From Diphasiastrum complanatum (Eukaryota; Streptophyta; Lycopodiopsida; Lycopodiales; Lycopodiaceae): a stretch of DNA of 64,000 bases. Position 1 is the stretch's first letter; each line of letters starts with the position of its first letter. A program made the position numbers and the translations under genes. The notes below the pieces were generated by a model. It was not told where the DNA came from. It did no database searches and was given only the letters and a program-made list of their open reading frames with translations. The stretch spans positions 53,237,538-53,301,537 of the forward strand of contig CM055103.1 of NCBI GenBank assembly GCA_029204225.1. The letters run 5' to 3'. This document shows, piece by piece, positions 1 to 10,247 of the stretch.

Positions 1-2
1 AA

Positions 3-428
3 GTCTACTTGAGAGTCCCAGTTGACTCTAAAACCCTCAAATCAGGAGTGTGTGCTAAGTTGTCTCCAAGGTATTGTGGTCCCTTTACCATCAGTAGGAG
101 ACTAGGCGAGGTCACCTATGAACTAGAACTCCCACACAGCAGTAAGGTTTTTCCAGTCTTTCATGTAAGTCAGTTACAAAAAGCCTTAACCAAATCAGAT
201 AATCTGGTAGGGGACAGTGTTCTAGTTCTCCCATTGGATCCTCAACAACCTCCACATGAACCAGAGGAGATTCTTGATAGTAGAGAGACGCAGACTCGTC
301 ATACTCTATACCGAGAATATCTGGTTAAGTGGAATGATCAGCCTATTGAGAATGCCACTTGGGAAAGAGGCAGCGTCCTTCGCAAGATTTTTCCAGACTT
401 TGTCTTAGAGGACCAAGATGGTTCTTAA
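3..428 (+). CDS. Ty3/gypsy polyprotein, 3' end (integrase C-terminus plus chromodomain), partial
   Basis: C-terminal end of a gypsy polyprotein; the rest lies left of the window, so the first in-frame Met is not a real start. Seen: a GPY/F-type integrase tail (RYCGPFTI, near residue 22), the VFHVSQL signature (near residue 50), then a chromodomain core EYLVKWNDQP...ATWE (about residues 102-118). It ends at a TAA followed at once by a purine-rich stretch and an LTR start. In chromoviruses the chromodomain steers integration, often to heterochromatin. The frame is open throughout, so this end of the element is not badly decayed. Confidence 0.9.
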   Translation, partial: VYLRVPVDSKTLKSGVCAKLSPRYCGPFTISRRLGEVTYELELPHSSKVFPVFHVSQLQKALTKSDNLVGDSVLVLPLDPQQPPHEPEEILDSRETQTRHTLYREYLVKWNDQPIENATWERGSVLRKIFPDFVLEDQDGS

Positions 429-439
429 GGGGGAGGGAG

Positions 440-1160
440 TGTTACGAGCTCGTAACCAGTGCCGAACCCTAGAGAACACAGATAGGTCAGATACCACAGT
501 CAGGGTCGTGTCCAGCGTACATGACCAACAGGGCAAGACAGTGTGAGTAGTGTGCCCCAGCACGGTCCATAGCCATGGCGGGCCTAACACAGCCTAGGGA
601 CCCTGTCAGCAGGATAGGGCCCCCAGTTGGGTAGGCAAGGACCCAGGACGTGGCCGACACTTGGCAGTAGCATGCTACCAATCCTCACACTGGGCTAGGA
701 GGGGCTTACTCTATATCAGGGGGTAGGCAAGGTTGGGTGGATCAGTTAGTGTTTGCCCTACTGTGGTGTTAGGATCTATTACACTTTTCCCCTCTCTTGA
801 TATAGTCTGTGAGCTCAAGTTCTGAAGTTGGAACAGGCTCCTCACCTGTCACAAGCGTCCAACATTCTTTGTCTTCCAAAATGTTCTTGATCTTGATTTT
901 CCAAATGCTAAACTTAGTGCCATCAAGCCGGCTGGCTTCACTCAGCATGCTCTCTACAAGACTATACATAGTTGGATAGAAATAAAACGCAAAAGGTAAA
1001 CTGGGGTTTTCACCCAACTAGGGTATATAGCCACTTGCTCAATAATCCTCAGCTTCTGGATTTGAAACTATCCCCCTGTATGGCTGTCCTAGCCCTTGTC
1101 CAAGATCCACTCAAAACTTTCACTGAAGTTCCCAGTGTAGCCTACAGCCCTGGTGTTACA
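440..1160 (+). repeat. Putative 3' LTR of the chromodomain gypsy element
   Basis: Just after the polyprotein stop comes a polypurine tract (AAGGGGGAGGGAG, 428-439) and then TGTTACGAGCTCGTAAC, a normal gypsy LTR start. I place the end at GGTGTTACA (1160), which mirrors the start, but no second LTR is in the window to confirm it. Inside lies a minus-strand copia gag scrap (769-1017), so the LTR seems to be interrupted. The start is well supported; the end is an inference. Confidence 0.5.
769..1017 (-). pseudogene. Copia gag N-terminal fragment
   Basis: Minus-strand reading frame with the plant copia gag N-terminal pattern: SRLDGTKFSIWKIKIKNIL, then CWTLVTGEEP. This matches the F-x-x-W-K-x-K/R-hydrophobic block of the DUF4219/UBN2 gag family. 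Only about 80 codons remain, with no zinc knuckle or pol nearby. It sits inside the presumed gypsy LTR in the opposite orientation. Confidence 0.6.
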
Positions 1161-1841
1161 ACTCCCTAGGATCATCGATTGCCTTGAAGGTTCCGCACAC
1201 CCCATAACAGTGACGACGCACCGTAACCGCCCAACCGTAGGGTCACAACCGACCCACCCCCATGCTCTGGAGCAATCGACATAATCATGCCCGGTCAACC
1301 CTTCTACGATAACCGGCGTCCCATACCACCGGCCATCGCACTCGGCTCTCCCTAGCGCACATCTCCTGGCCTGGAGATACATCCTGGCTCATGCACGTGC
1401 TCTCCATCCACCAACTCCCGGGTAGACTTAGTGAATGGGAAAAGGGAAACCCCACCACTATATAGGCATAGCACAGTGGGTCCCATCAAGCACGGTCCTG
1501 CCGGCTACACGTGACCACCTAGGATGGTGACATGTGGCACCCAAACATGTCAAAAACACCAGACCTGCATCATGCCCCTTGCGAGGCCGTCACTGAAGGG
1601 CGTACCGTTATGGTACATAACACCTGGCTGTCCAAAAAGGCTCAAAAAATTCTCCCAAATTAAAAACTTTTTGGATCACAATACTCCCCTTGCCAACAGT
1701 ACTCCAACCATGCAGATAGCATAGAGATCAGATGCACTTACAGAAAATGCGCCCTCCTCAAAGATAAGCTGCTCTCTAGGAATGGTAGGAATCTGATCAA
1801 AACAGGTCCAAGCTCTCACCACACCACAGGCAACATAACCT
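1161..1841. other. Non-coding, GC-richer stretch; probable LTR-retrotransposon leader
   Basis: No credible coding frame. On the minus strand it directly follows a primer-binding site (1842-1853), so by position it is untranslated leader of a copia-like element. A TATA-like CCTATATAGTGG is readable on the minus strand near 1460. About 1160-1660 is clearly richer in G+C than the DNA to the right. Confidence 0.35.
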
Positions 1842-1853
1842 GCTCTGATACCA
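1842..1853 (-). other. Primer-binding site for initiator tRNA-Met
   Basis: The minus strand reads TGGTATCAGAGC, the standard plant LTR-retrotransposon primer-binding site for tRNA-iMet. It directly abuts the LTR at 1854-2237, so that LTR acts as a 5' LTR for a minus-strand element lying to the left. Confidence 0.85.
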
Positions 1854-2237
1854 TGACAAAATCCAACTAGCTATGGAGTATCATAACAACATATTAAGCA
1901 CACTATGAAAGCTTGAAAAAACCAGCTATGGAGTAGAAGGCAAAAGCAAGAGAGAGAGGACTTCAAAGCTTACACAACTTGAATGACTAGTAAAGGAGTA
2001 GTAGGGTGTGGAATCCAAATAAGGGCCACATATAGCATGTAATGTATAGAGGTGGTGTCTTACTAACTCTAGCTCTAGACCACACATGGGCCTTTAACCT
2101 ACTTGTCATTTCTTGCCTAATTAGCACAAGTGGGGTGCACTATGTACATAAAATGTTTTACCCCCCATGTCTTATGCACAACTTACAAGTTACAAATATC
2201 AAGCCTTAAGGGGCAAAGTAGGCACTATATTTCAACA
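1854..2237 (-). repeat. 384-bp copia LTR, minus orientation
   Basis: Bounded by TG (1854) and CA (2237). On the minus strand it begins TGTTGAAATATAG and ends next to the tRNA-Met primer site. Its other side carries a polypurine tract (2238-2250). Having both flanks means it is either shared by two tandem elements or left by LTR recombination. It has no coding content. Confidence 0.75.
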
Positions 2238-2250
2238 GGGCCCCCCTTCC
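2238..2250 (-). other. Polypurine tract
   Basis: The minus strand reads GGAAGGGGGGCCC immediately before the TG of the LTR. This is the usual plus-strand primer of reverse transcription and marks the LTR as a 3' LTR for an element lying to the right. Confidence 0.7.
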
Positions 2251-2964
2251 TTTTTGGAGATCTCTAGTCACTTAGGAATATTTAAGATACAATTGAGTAT
2301 CAATGACTTGTTCATCAAGTCAATACTTGATAGAGATCTTCAATAGTGTTAGGAACCTCAAAAAGCTTAGACTATGAATACTGAACAATTCTTCACTGAT
2401 CTGATGACTCATTGGAGTCTAATGAGCATCGAATAAGACAAGACTTGAATATGCATGCATTGACTGAAAGAGGGTAGGAGATATGCCAGTTTCAATATCA
2501 GATTTATTGGACTTTAATGTCTATTTTGTACCGCCATGTTGTGTACTATACTTTTCATGCATTATATGTAAGTCAAGGCCCAAGTCATGAAGAATAGGGC
2601 CAAATGTACAAAGTAATCAAACGACGCAAAGCAGGCTAAACCTTGAGGTACTATTCTTGTAGATTCAAGATGGTGTGAGTCTAGATTGCCCCAAATTGAA
2701 GATGCTAATGATGTGACATGTAGCATGTAGGACTATTTACCTCATAAGCATTATGTTGGGTCCACAAGCACTTGTAATTTGAAAAATAGGGCTGAAAACC
2801 AAAGGTGTTATATAGAGGTGAGGAGTAAGTCTACATGTTGTGAGCGAGTCCAACATTTTTGCAAAGTATCATCAAGGTGCTATATTGGGCTAGTTAATCA
2901 ACAAAGTTATATCCCGCTACTTGTCATCTTGTTAGCCTATAACATTGTAAAAGAAATTGTGACT

Positions 2965-3380
2965 AGTTAAGAGGAACATGAATCCCTTGGTTCTTTCAAG
3001 TTGTCAACAAGGTGAGAAAATATCTGTACTTTGAGGTGCTAGCGAGATAGTTCTCTTGCATCTATCTTCATCATTGTCTAGGGCTTTAGCATATTGTTGT
3101 CCAACATGTCAAATGTCCAATGGGGTGCATTTACTCTACACTAGTCGTGTAATGAAATGATTAAGCATGTCTACGTTGATCTTTGGAAGTAAATGTTTTC
3201 TAACAGAGTCTATATGTATTTGTGATGCAATTTGTCCTACTAGTCTATAACATTCTAGAAAATTTTGTTGTTTGTTGAGAGGAATGTGAATCCCTTGGTT
3301 CTTTTGAGTCGCCATCAAGGTGAGAATACGTCTTTCCTTTGAGGCACTTTTGGAGTGCATTTATGCTACACCAATTGTAT
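2965..3380. repeat. Imperfect direct repeat, about 310-bp period
   Basis: The block with TGAATCCCTTGGTTCTTT, then CAAGGTGAGAA and CTTTGAGG, occurs near 2977-3040 and again near 3288-3350. In both cases similar TTTGGAAGT sequence follows. It looks like an old local duplication of unknown DNA. Confidence 0.55.
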
Positions 3381-4099
3381 CAACGACAGGTTACATCATT
3401 GAGAAAAGCAAATGTGTTTATGCCAAATCTTTGGAAGTGGTTGGAGTTTTCTAGAAGCTTTTTAAGTATAGGCTACTTAAAGAGGGGCTATGTGAGCTAC
3501 ACAAAGGAGTTGATAACCCCATTCTAAATAACAAAATGAGTCACACAAGTCTATATTTCAATGCACAAGTGTCATAAAATCCTACGGTTCCACAAACCTT
3601 AAGTTTGCAATTGGAGAATTTTTACAAGTTGTTGAAGGTAGCCATATTGGCCAAGAGGAAAGTCTACCACAACCATATCCACTTTTGAAAGTTGAATGGA
3701 ATCAAAGTCATTTTAAACCTTATATATAAAACACCATGCGGTTGGTACAATCCAATAGTGTATCTGAAATTAAGTTTCTATAACCTCATGCAAATTGAAG
3801 ACTAGAAGCCTTAGTGAATTGGTGGTGTCCAAATACAGCAAATTAAAGGAATTAATTGCATTCTATAGAAATTCAAAAGGCTTCTATATTCTTACAGACA
3901 AAGAATACTAGGACATGTAACAACTGAAGAGAATAGGTCCTATATAGATAAGCAAACCAAAGAATTTGTCAAAAGTATGCACATGTTTGCTCTTCAAGTA
4001 CATATCCTTGAACCACCTACCAGTAACCAAAGTCAAGTAAGGTGAGTAGTCCTTCTATAGTATGTATTGACGATGTAGTTGTATAAGCATAAATAGCAA

Positions 4100-4785
4100 T
4101 AGTAGCCACCCACTTACCATCAAAAGAAGAAAGTAAGAAATTTGCTCCTAAGTTTGCACATGTCATTGCATAATGAATAGGTTTGGTAAAAGATCGAGGG
4201 ACTAGCAATTCATTGTGTGAGCATTTGAACAATGAATCAACTTCTGTCTAGTTCAAATTGTACAATAATTCAGTATAAAAATTTTAACCATTTGAGAAGG
4301 TAAAAAGATAGGAGAAATTTGCCCAAATTTCCCAAACGTCAATGGGTGGCATGATAAATAGGTTTGCTGAGAGATTGAGGGACCAGTAATTGGTCAAGTG
4401 AGCATTTGAACATTGATCAAACTTAAGTTAGTTCTAATATAGTATGAAAATCTTAATGATTTGGCCAAGTGTTGAGAAGGTAAAGAAGATAGTAGTATCT
4501 ATTGTGTTGAAATGAAGGACATATCCTTGGACTGCCCAGGAAAGTGAAATAAGGTGGCCAAGTGCAATCCTTTTCCACTAAGGATGGAGTACACAGTTGC
4601 AAACTCTAGCTCAAGAAAATCGTAAGCATGACCAGGGTTAGTAGCCACCCAATTATGACCAAAAAAGAAAATGTGGGACTCATTCCTAAGTTTTGAAATG
4701 TCAATGGGGCATGGTAAAATGGATGGATGGACCTATACTTGATCATGTGAGGATCTGGACCATGATTCAGCTTATGAGTCATTCT
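4100..4785. repeat. Three imperfect copies of a roughly 130-bp unit
   Basis: Shared order of motifs: a purine run, CCTAAGTTT or similar, GTCAATGGGGCATG, then GAGGGACCAGTAATT and TGTGAGCATTTGAAC. Copies lie at about 4110-4240, 4310-4430 and 4650-4780, unevenly spaced. No coding potential is conserved between them. Confidence 0.55.
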
Positions 4786-6890
4786 CATGAGATTCTCTTG
4801 GCCAAAAAGCTACTAAATGGATCCTAAATCAAGAGAAGTGATAATGGTTAATGGTATGCACGGGTGCTTGTTGAAGATTTTGCAAGATGTGCTGAGAAAG
4901 CCATTTTAGCAAAGATTAAGGACTTGATTACAAGTTTGCAAGATTGTTGCCAAAAAAAGAACATAGAACAAAGGGTAAACAATATTGAAGTGTAGTGCAG
5001 ACATCACTCTTCTAGACTTTCCTATAAATTTTGTCTCTAATGGCATTGCTGGAGAGGATCCTGCTTGCAGCAGTTGTCATGGGCTGCTAGACACTGCACT
5101 ACAGCTTAGCAACATGCTTATCGATGATGGCTGGGTTTTGCCCATCTTTGCAATGAGCCACTAGCATGCTTTGTATCATACCATACAACATATGGGACTA
5201 TTTTGAATTGAACTATAACATTGCATGGGGTGGAGCCATTTGACATCACTATAGATGGGATTCAGGTAAACTTTTCTATGTAGATACAGTTGCGTGATTT
5301 GTGTATTTGGCGCCATAAGATTGACAAACAATAGCCAAGATTTTCGTTGTCATGGCCAGTAGACACTATGTTGCAATAGTGAGTTCAATGAGAGAGAATT
5401 GCAGTAAAGATCTTACCTCCATATTATTCTTTTGCACCATTTGTTATGTCTGCTTGTTCTTTTGCTTCCCATGTCAAGTCCACATTAGGCTCAATAACAA
5501 AAGACATCTACTTTCTGTACTTACTTTTGAACTTAGAGAAATATGTCAAAAGAGATATGTCATTTGGTGTTTTGAAATTCTCTACCATGATAGTGTTGTA
5601 TTGTGGCTTGTACATGCGAATTATACCAATGTTCTGAGGTATCGTGGTCTAATAGGTTACATAAGTGAAAGTACCTGTCTAGCCATTCCAGATGTTGGTG
5701 CATTTGTGGACACTCATAACTTGTATGGTTGCCTTCACAATGTGAACAACACCCCTTGTCTCTCTGCAGGTACACACGAGTGCTTTAGATCCAGTTTGAA
5801 CAACTTGAAGTTTTTGGTCCATGGTGGACATGAACTCGGATGTGAACTTTCTTATGTGCTCCTATTGTTATAGTTGGAGCTTGTGTCTGGTATGAAGATA
5901 CTAGGTTTAGGAGTTACATAGTGACAAGAAGTGCTATAACGGTGGAGAATAGCCCAATCTATGGTGAAATGGAAATGACCGCTACATGCTCTTGTTGACT
6001 TTTGGAAAGGTTTGCACAATCAAACAATACTGAAATGTGCTCAAACCCATAAGAAGCTATCTCTCTCGTTTTTTGCAGGCCCATGCCCTTGAGAGCGACC
6101 ATTGGTCTTTGGGACCTGTAAATAGATATTTCGATCGCATTGCATAGGAACAAAAGTGAAGGGAAAGGGTGCAAAACATGATTCTATGCATACAAATATG
6201 ACAAGCGATAAATATTTTCCCTCCAAAAATCTGGTATTTTGCACGTGATCTATGGAGGAAAAACACAAAACCATGATTGGTCCTAGAAGGATTTTCTTGA
6301 ATTCCATACCATCGATGAATCTACATTCCAGCCAATTAAGGCCAGGAGTGCGTCTCCAACCAAAAGGATGGAGTGACTAGTGCACACCATAAGAGGCAGA
6401 CTGTTTGCCCCAGTCTAGTAATTTTTGGGCAACCTTTTCCTAAACATAACGTCTTTCTTAGAGTGAAAACCAATGGTTTGAACAACATTCTATTTGTCAA
6501 TATGGGATCATTCTCATGAAAGTTTGCTATTATCTGAGCACTATTTTTATTACATTTCCCCAGTAATTTGGCTGCTGTCAGTTGAACGATTGTTGTGTTG
6601 TTGCTCTGTCTGCTGCTTCATCAATTTGTCATTTACTGTTGTTTAACATTATGCAATTTTTTTTCTCCAAAATGTTGCAGTTTTCAGAAAGTGTTAAGTT
6701 TGCTGCACTATTCCTATATGACAGATAACTTAGTTGTATAGTGCGGATATTAGGAGCAAACTTTATGTCAACAGAATGTTATTCAATGTCAACCTTACTT
6801 GAGGTTCAAATTAGGCAAACAAAGTCTTTCACGTTCAATGATGTATATATACGAAAGATTAGTTTTTTGTGACTTGCTACTTATGTACAG

Positions 6891-7060
6891 AAAACCCTGC
6901 AAAGACTGCTCATTTACTTAGACTTGTGGGTGCAAAGGAAAGGCTTCAGCTAGTTAAGGCAGGGCTCCTTGATGAAAGAAGCTTTGATGCTGCTTTTAGT
7001 GGATGTGAGGGTGTTTTCCATACAGCTAGCCCTGTAATGTTTGAAGCAGATAACCCTCAG
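6891..7060 (+). CDS. Gene A exon 2
   Basis: 170 nt. Acceptor TTATGTACAG, donor CAG|GTAGAT. Encodes NPAKTAHLL through TASPVMF. It differs from gene B exon 2 at about 11 of 56 residues by eye. The first two bases complete a codon begun in the missing exon 1. Confidence 0.85.
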
Positions 7061-10000
7061 GTAGATACTTGTACCTGTTGTCTGATTGCATAGTCTTGCA
7101 GGTCACATCTCATGCCAACTCTGTATGGTTCCAGAGAGAATCACATTTTAACCTTAGACTTGTCCCTATTTTGAACCTGAATTTCAGTTCCTATCTAACC
7201 TATTCCATATGTACATTGTCCTTAATCCAGAATATCAGTTACTTTGACAGTTCTCTGTATAGACACTGGTTGAGTTGTCTTTCGTTGATGAGGAATTAAA
7301 TCTTAACTGGGACCTTGTGCAATCAGAAGTTAGATATTTGACAAGTTTCCTTATTACAGGCGCAAGTTATTGAGCCTGCAGTAACTGGGACACTTAATGT
7401 ACTGAAAGCATGTGCAAATAATCCTACAGTCCATCGAGTTGTTATGACTTCTTCGACCTCCACTTTGCGTTATCCTGAAATTGAATTGAGCAATCAAGTT
7501 TTGGACGAGTCAAATTGGAGTTCGGTTGAGCTATGCACTAGTTTGAAGGTAATTACTTCATCTGGTCAATTTTTTTGTTGGATATGTTCTTAAAGATCCA
7601 CAGTTTCAGCTGACTGTTTTTTTTGGCAAAGGACGATCTGTTTATAGATTGTATCACTCACAGATGGCATGCAGTGGTCTTTGTAGCTCGGTTTGGGTTC
7701 GTAAGAGCATGTGATCAAAGTGTCCACTCAGTCTAGGGGTCATGTCCTAGAGGTCAATGTGTATAATACTGAGTCATATTGTCCCAAAGGCTACAGAGCG
7801 TTACTATTCAAAGAATGTTTTTGACTCAAACAGGCTGAAAAGGGATGTGTAGCCAGTAGTCTCCATCCTATTTCTTGTAATCATGTACCACATTTGGGCA
7901 CTCGAAAATAGTGTATTCTCTTACATGCAGACATATTTTGAAACGTGATCTGTATGGCATTCTGCCTTCTTGAAAACCATTGAAAAATTTTCTTGCCTTG
8001 TGTGCACAAAAGTTATGCGTGAACATGAAGGTACACAAGCACTAAGTCTTACAGATTTCCAGCTAGTTTACCTCTTTCAGCTTCACATGAACTACTTCTA
8101 TCAAGGGACACCCACACGCTTGCATATATATTGAATACTTTTTATAGGTGCATGCTCCTTAAGGGCCTCTTGTGGTCTGCTTTAGCTGGTTCAGCTAGTG
8201 TGAGCAGGAGTCAACTACATGTCCTAGAGATCATTGCAAGAAGTATTACTTATGATGGTCTATATAAATGAGGAGAGTGAATGACGGATCTTGGCCAATA
8301 CGACTTCTTCAGGTTTATAGCCATTCTTGAATATGAGAAAATGCTATGGTAGCATATAATTATATATGAAGATAAAGAATATGCACGTTATGGTCTCACA
8401 TCAATTTTGGAGATGCTAGGAGCTGATGGGCAGGGCATATTGGTCTTCCAAACAGATTATGATCAAGGTACATGTCAGTGTTTGTACTTTTGAGTCGATA
8501 TGTTAGTTGAAACACAATAACCTAATGAGATGGGGGTTGCTGGAAATGATGATTATTTGACAGCAAAATAACCATGAAGAGGGGAAAGGTTGGAAATTGA
8601 TGACTATTTTTATCAATGTGAGAGTCAACCATCTGTACTTAATGTCATATCAAGGCCCAAGTCCATTAATTATGTTATTAAAGTGGGGTTCAAAATACAA
8701 AGTTAAAATAGGTGAAATTAAAGGTGCTAGTATTAAAATTAACCTTGAGGTGCTAGTCTATTAGCACTATGGCAGTTCTAAAAGCTAGGTATGGTGGTCC
8801 CAAAGGGTGATGCACTTATGTGATGAGATGACATGGGGTACGTGGAGAAATAATTCGATATGTAAATGGTTGAACTTGCAAGTCCTAGACTAGGGTATAG
8901 ATACCCCCTAGAGCAAGGTAGGAAACATCTACTCATTATATAATAACTTGGTTCATAGTTGGAGTAATGATGATGACTCCCCCTTGCCACACGGTTGAGT
9001 CGTGAGGTTATGTTTGTACATTTTTTCATTGCTTCAAAGTGGTTCTCTTGTGTTATGTGGATCCTAGAATTTGTTGACATGGTCTGCCCAATGGTCATAT
9101 GCTTTTTCCCTAATTCCTCGGGTGATGTGGAGATTTTCGTGCTTGTCTGATCAAACCCTAGAATTATGACTCCTATCTAATCGAGTCAGATTTGAGTTTC
9201 AATTTTCAATAGCCTACAAGTGCTCTGATGTATAATTGTGTTTTTTTAATTCAATGTTAGTTTGAACTCTGCAGTTTATGCATTTATGCATGTGCATCAT
9301 CATCCGATTTCTGGGAATGGAATAGGATGCAAAATGTAGATTTCTCAACCTACTGTTCAAGATTTATTATGAATTTTCAGAATCTGATTAGGAAGGGCTA
9401 GCTTTCTAAGATATAGGGGTGCAAAAGTGGTTGCTTGCATGCAATTCTTGGTTTGTATGTTTGTTGCAGACCATGCATGTCTGCACATATTACTGTAAGA
9501 ATTTTTAGGATGTGGCATATTGTTATTTTCCTAGAATTGATTTTGTGTTTCTTTTGCGTCACAAGAATGTTATCTGGACAGCATGAGTGCTGGCTAGATT
9601 TTTTCGAAAGAAGCTATGAAAGACTGCATCCCTTATTGTTTCTTGTTGAAAAGAGACATTGCCAATCTAGGTTTGTGTTTTCCTCTTTTCTAGCTTGAAG
9701 AACACTAGAATAGTGAAACCTCCTGAGTCCCTACAAATGCAAAAGCTCTCCAAACTGTACTAAAGTATTCATAATGTGGATTTCAGAAGTTTGTTGGCAC
9801 ACTTCATGCTACCAATGCCAGAGAATTAGCTTTTGCATTGCCATCTAAATTGATTGACTTGCAATTGAATGGACTCCTGGACAGCATTGGTATGCGGTGT
9901 CAAAGACATTGGCAGAACAAGCAGCTTGGAAGTTCTCAGAGGAGAAGAAGTACACTTTCATAAGTATCATTCCAAGTACTATCTTGGGACCAATCCTTTC

Positions 10001-10182
10001 TTCCAACATAGTAACAAGTGCTAAGGACATTCTTGCTATTCTTAAAGGTATTGTCCCCTCTGAGTTTCAGTTGACACATAGTAAGAAATGCCAAGGACAT
10101 TCTTGCTATTCTTAAAGGTTTTGTCCCCTCTGAGTTTCAGTTTACACTCTCTTGAAGTCCTTTCATGGCATAAATTATTCAA

Positions 10183-10247
<65 letters not shown>

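Larger units (their letters stand above)
2251..6430. other. Unclassified, mostly non-coding sequence
   Basis: No intact gene recognised. The longest open frame (5352-5873, plus) has no family features and biased composition. On the minus strand near 5700-5770 a gag-like zinc knuckle is readable (CSHCEGNHTSYEC, C-x2-C-x3-H-x4-C), so part may be decayed retrotransposon. Internal repeats lie at 2965-3380 and 4100-4785. Exon 1 of gene A was looked for here and not found. Confidence 0.4.

Noticed and set aside
5285-5325. ACAGTTGCGTGATTTGTG as a possible end of the missing exon 1 of gene A
   Set aside because: It resembles the last dozen bases of gene B exon 1, but there is no reading frame or Rossmann motif before it; judged coincidence.
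5352-5873. 173-codon plus-strand open frame upstream of gene A
   Set aside because: Cys/Phe/Leu-rich with no domain or splice logic, and the opposite strand carries a gag-like zinc knuckle here, so it is probably an antisense shadow.
6869-7299. Open frames extending past exon 2 of gene A into the introns
   Set aside because: They cross canonical acceptor and donor sites; the conserved part is exactly the 170-nt exon.
10048-10070. Splice donor at CAG after FQ, 23 nt beyond the chosen exon 4 end
   Set aside because: In gene B a GT follows that CAG, but it breaks the frame into exon 5. AAAG|GTATTG gives the family sequence LKGDTLIA in frame in both genes.
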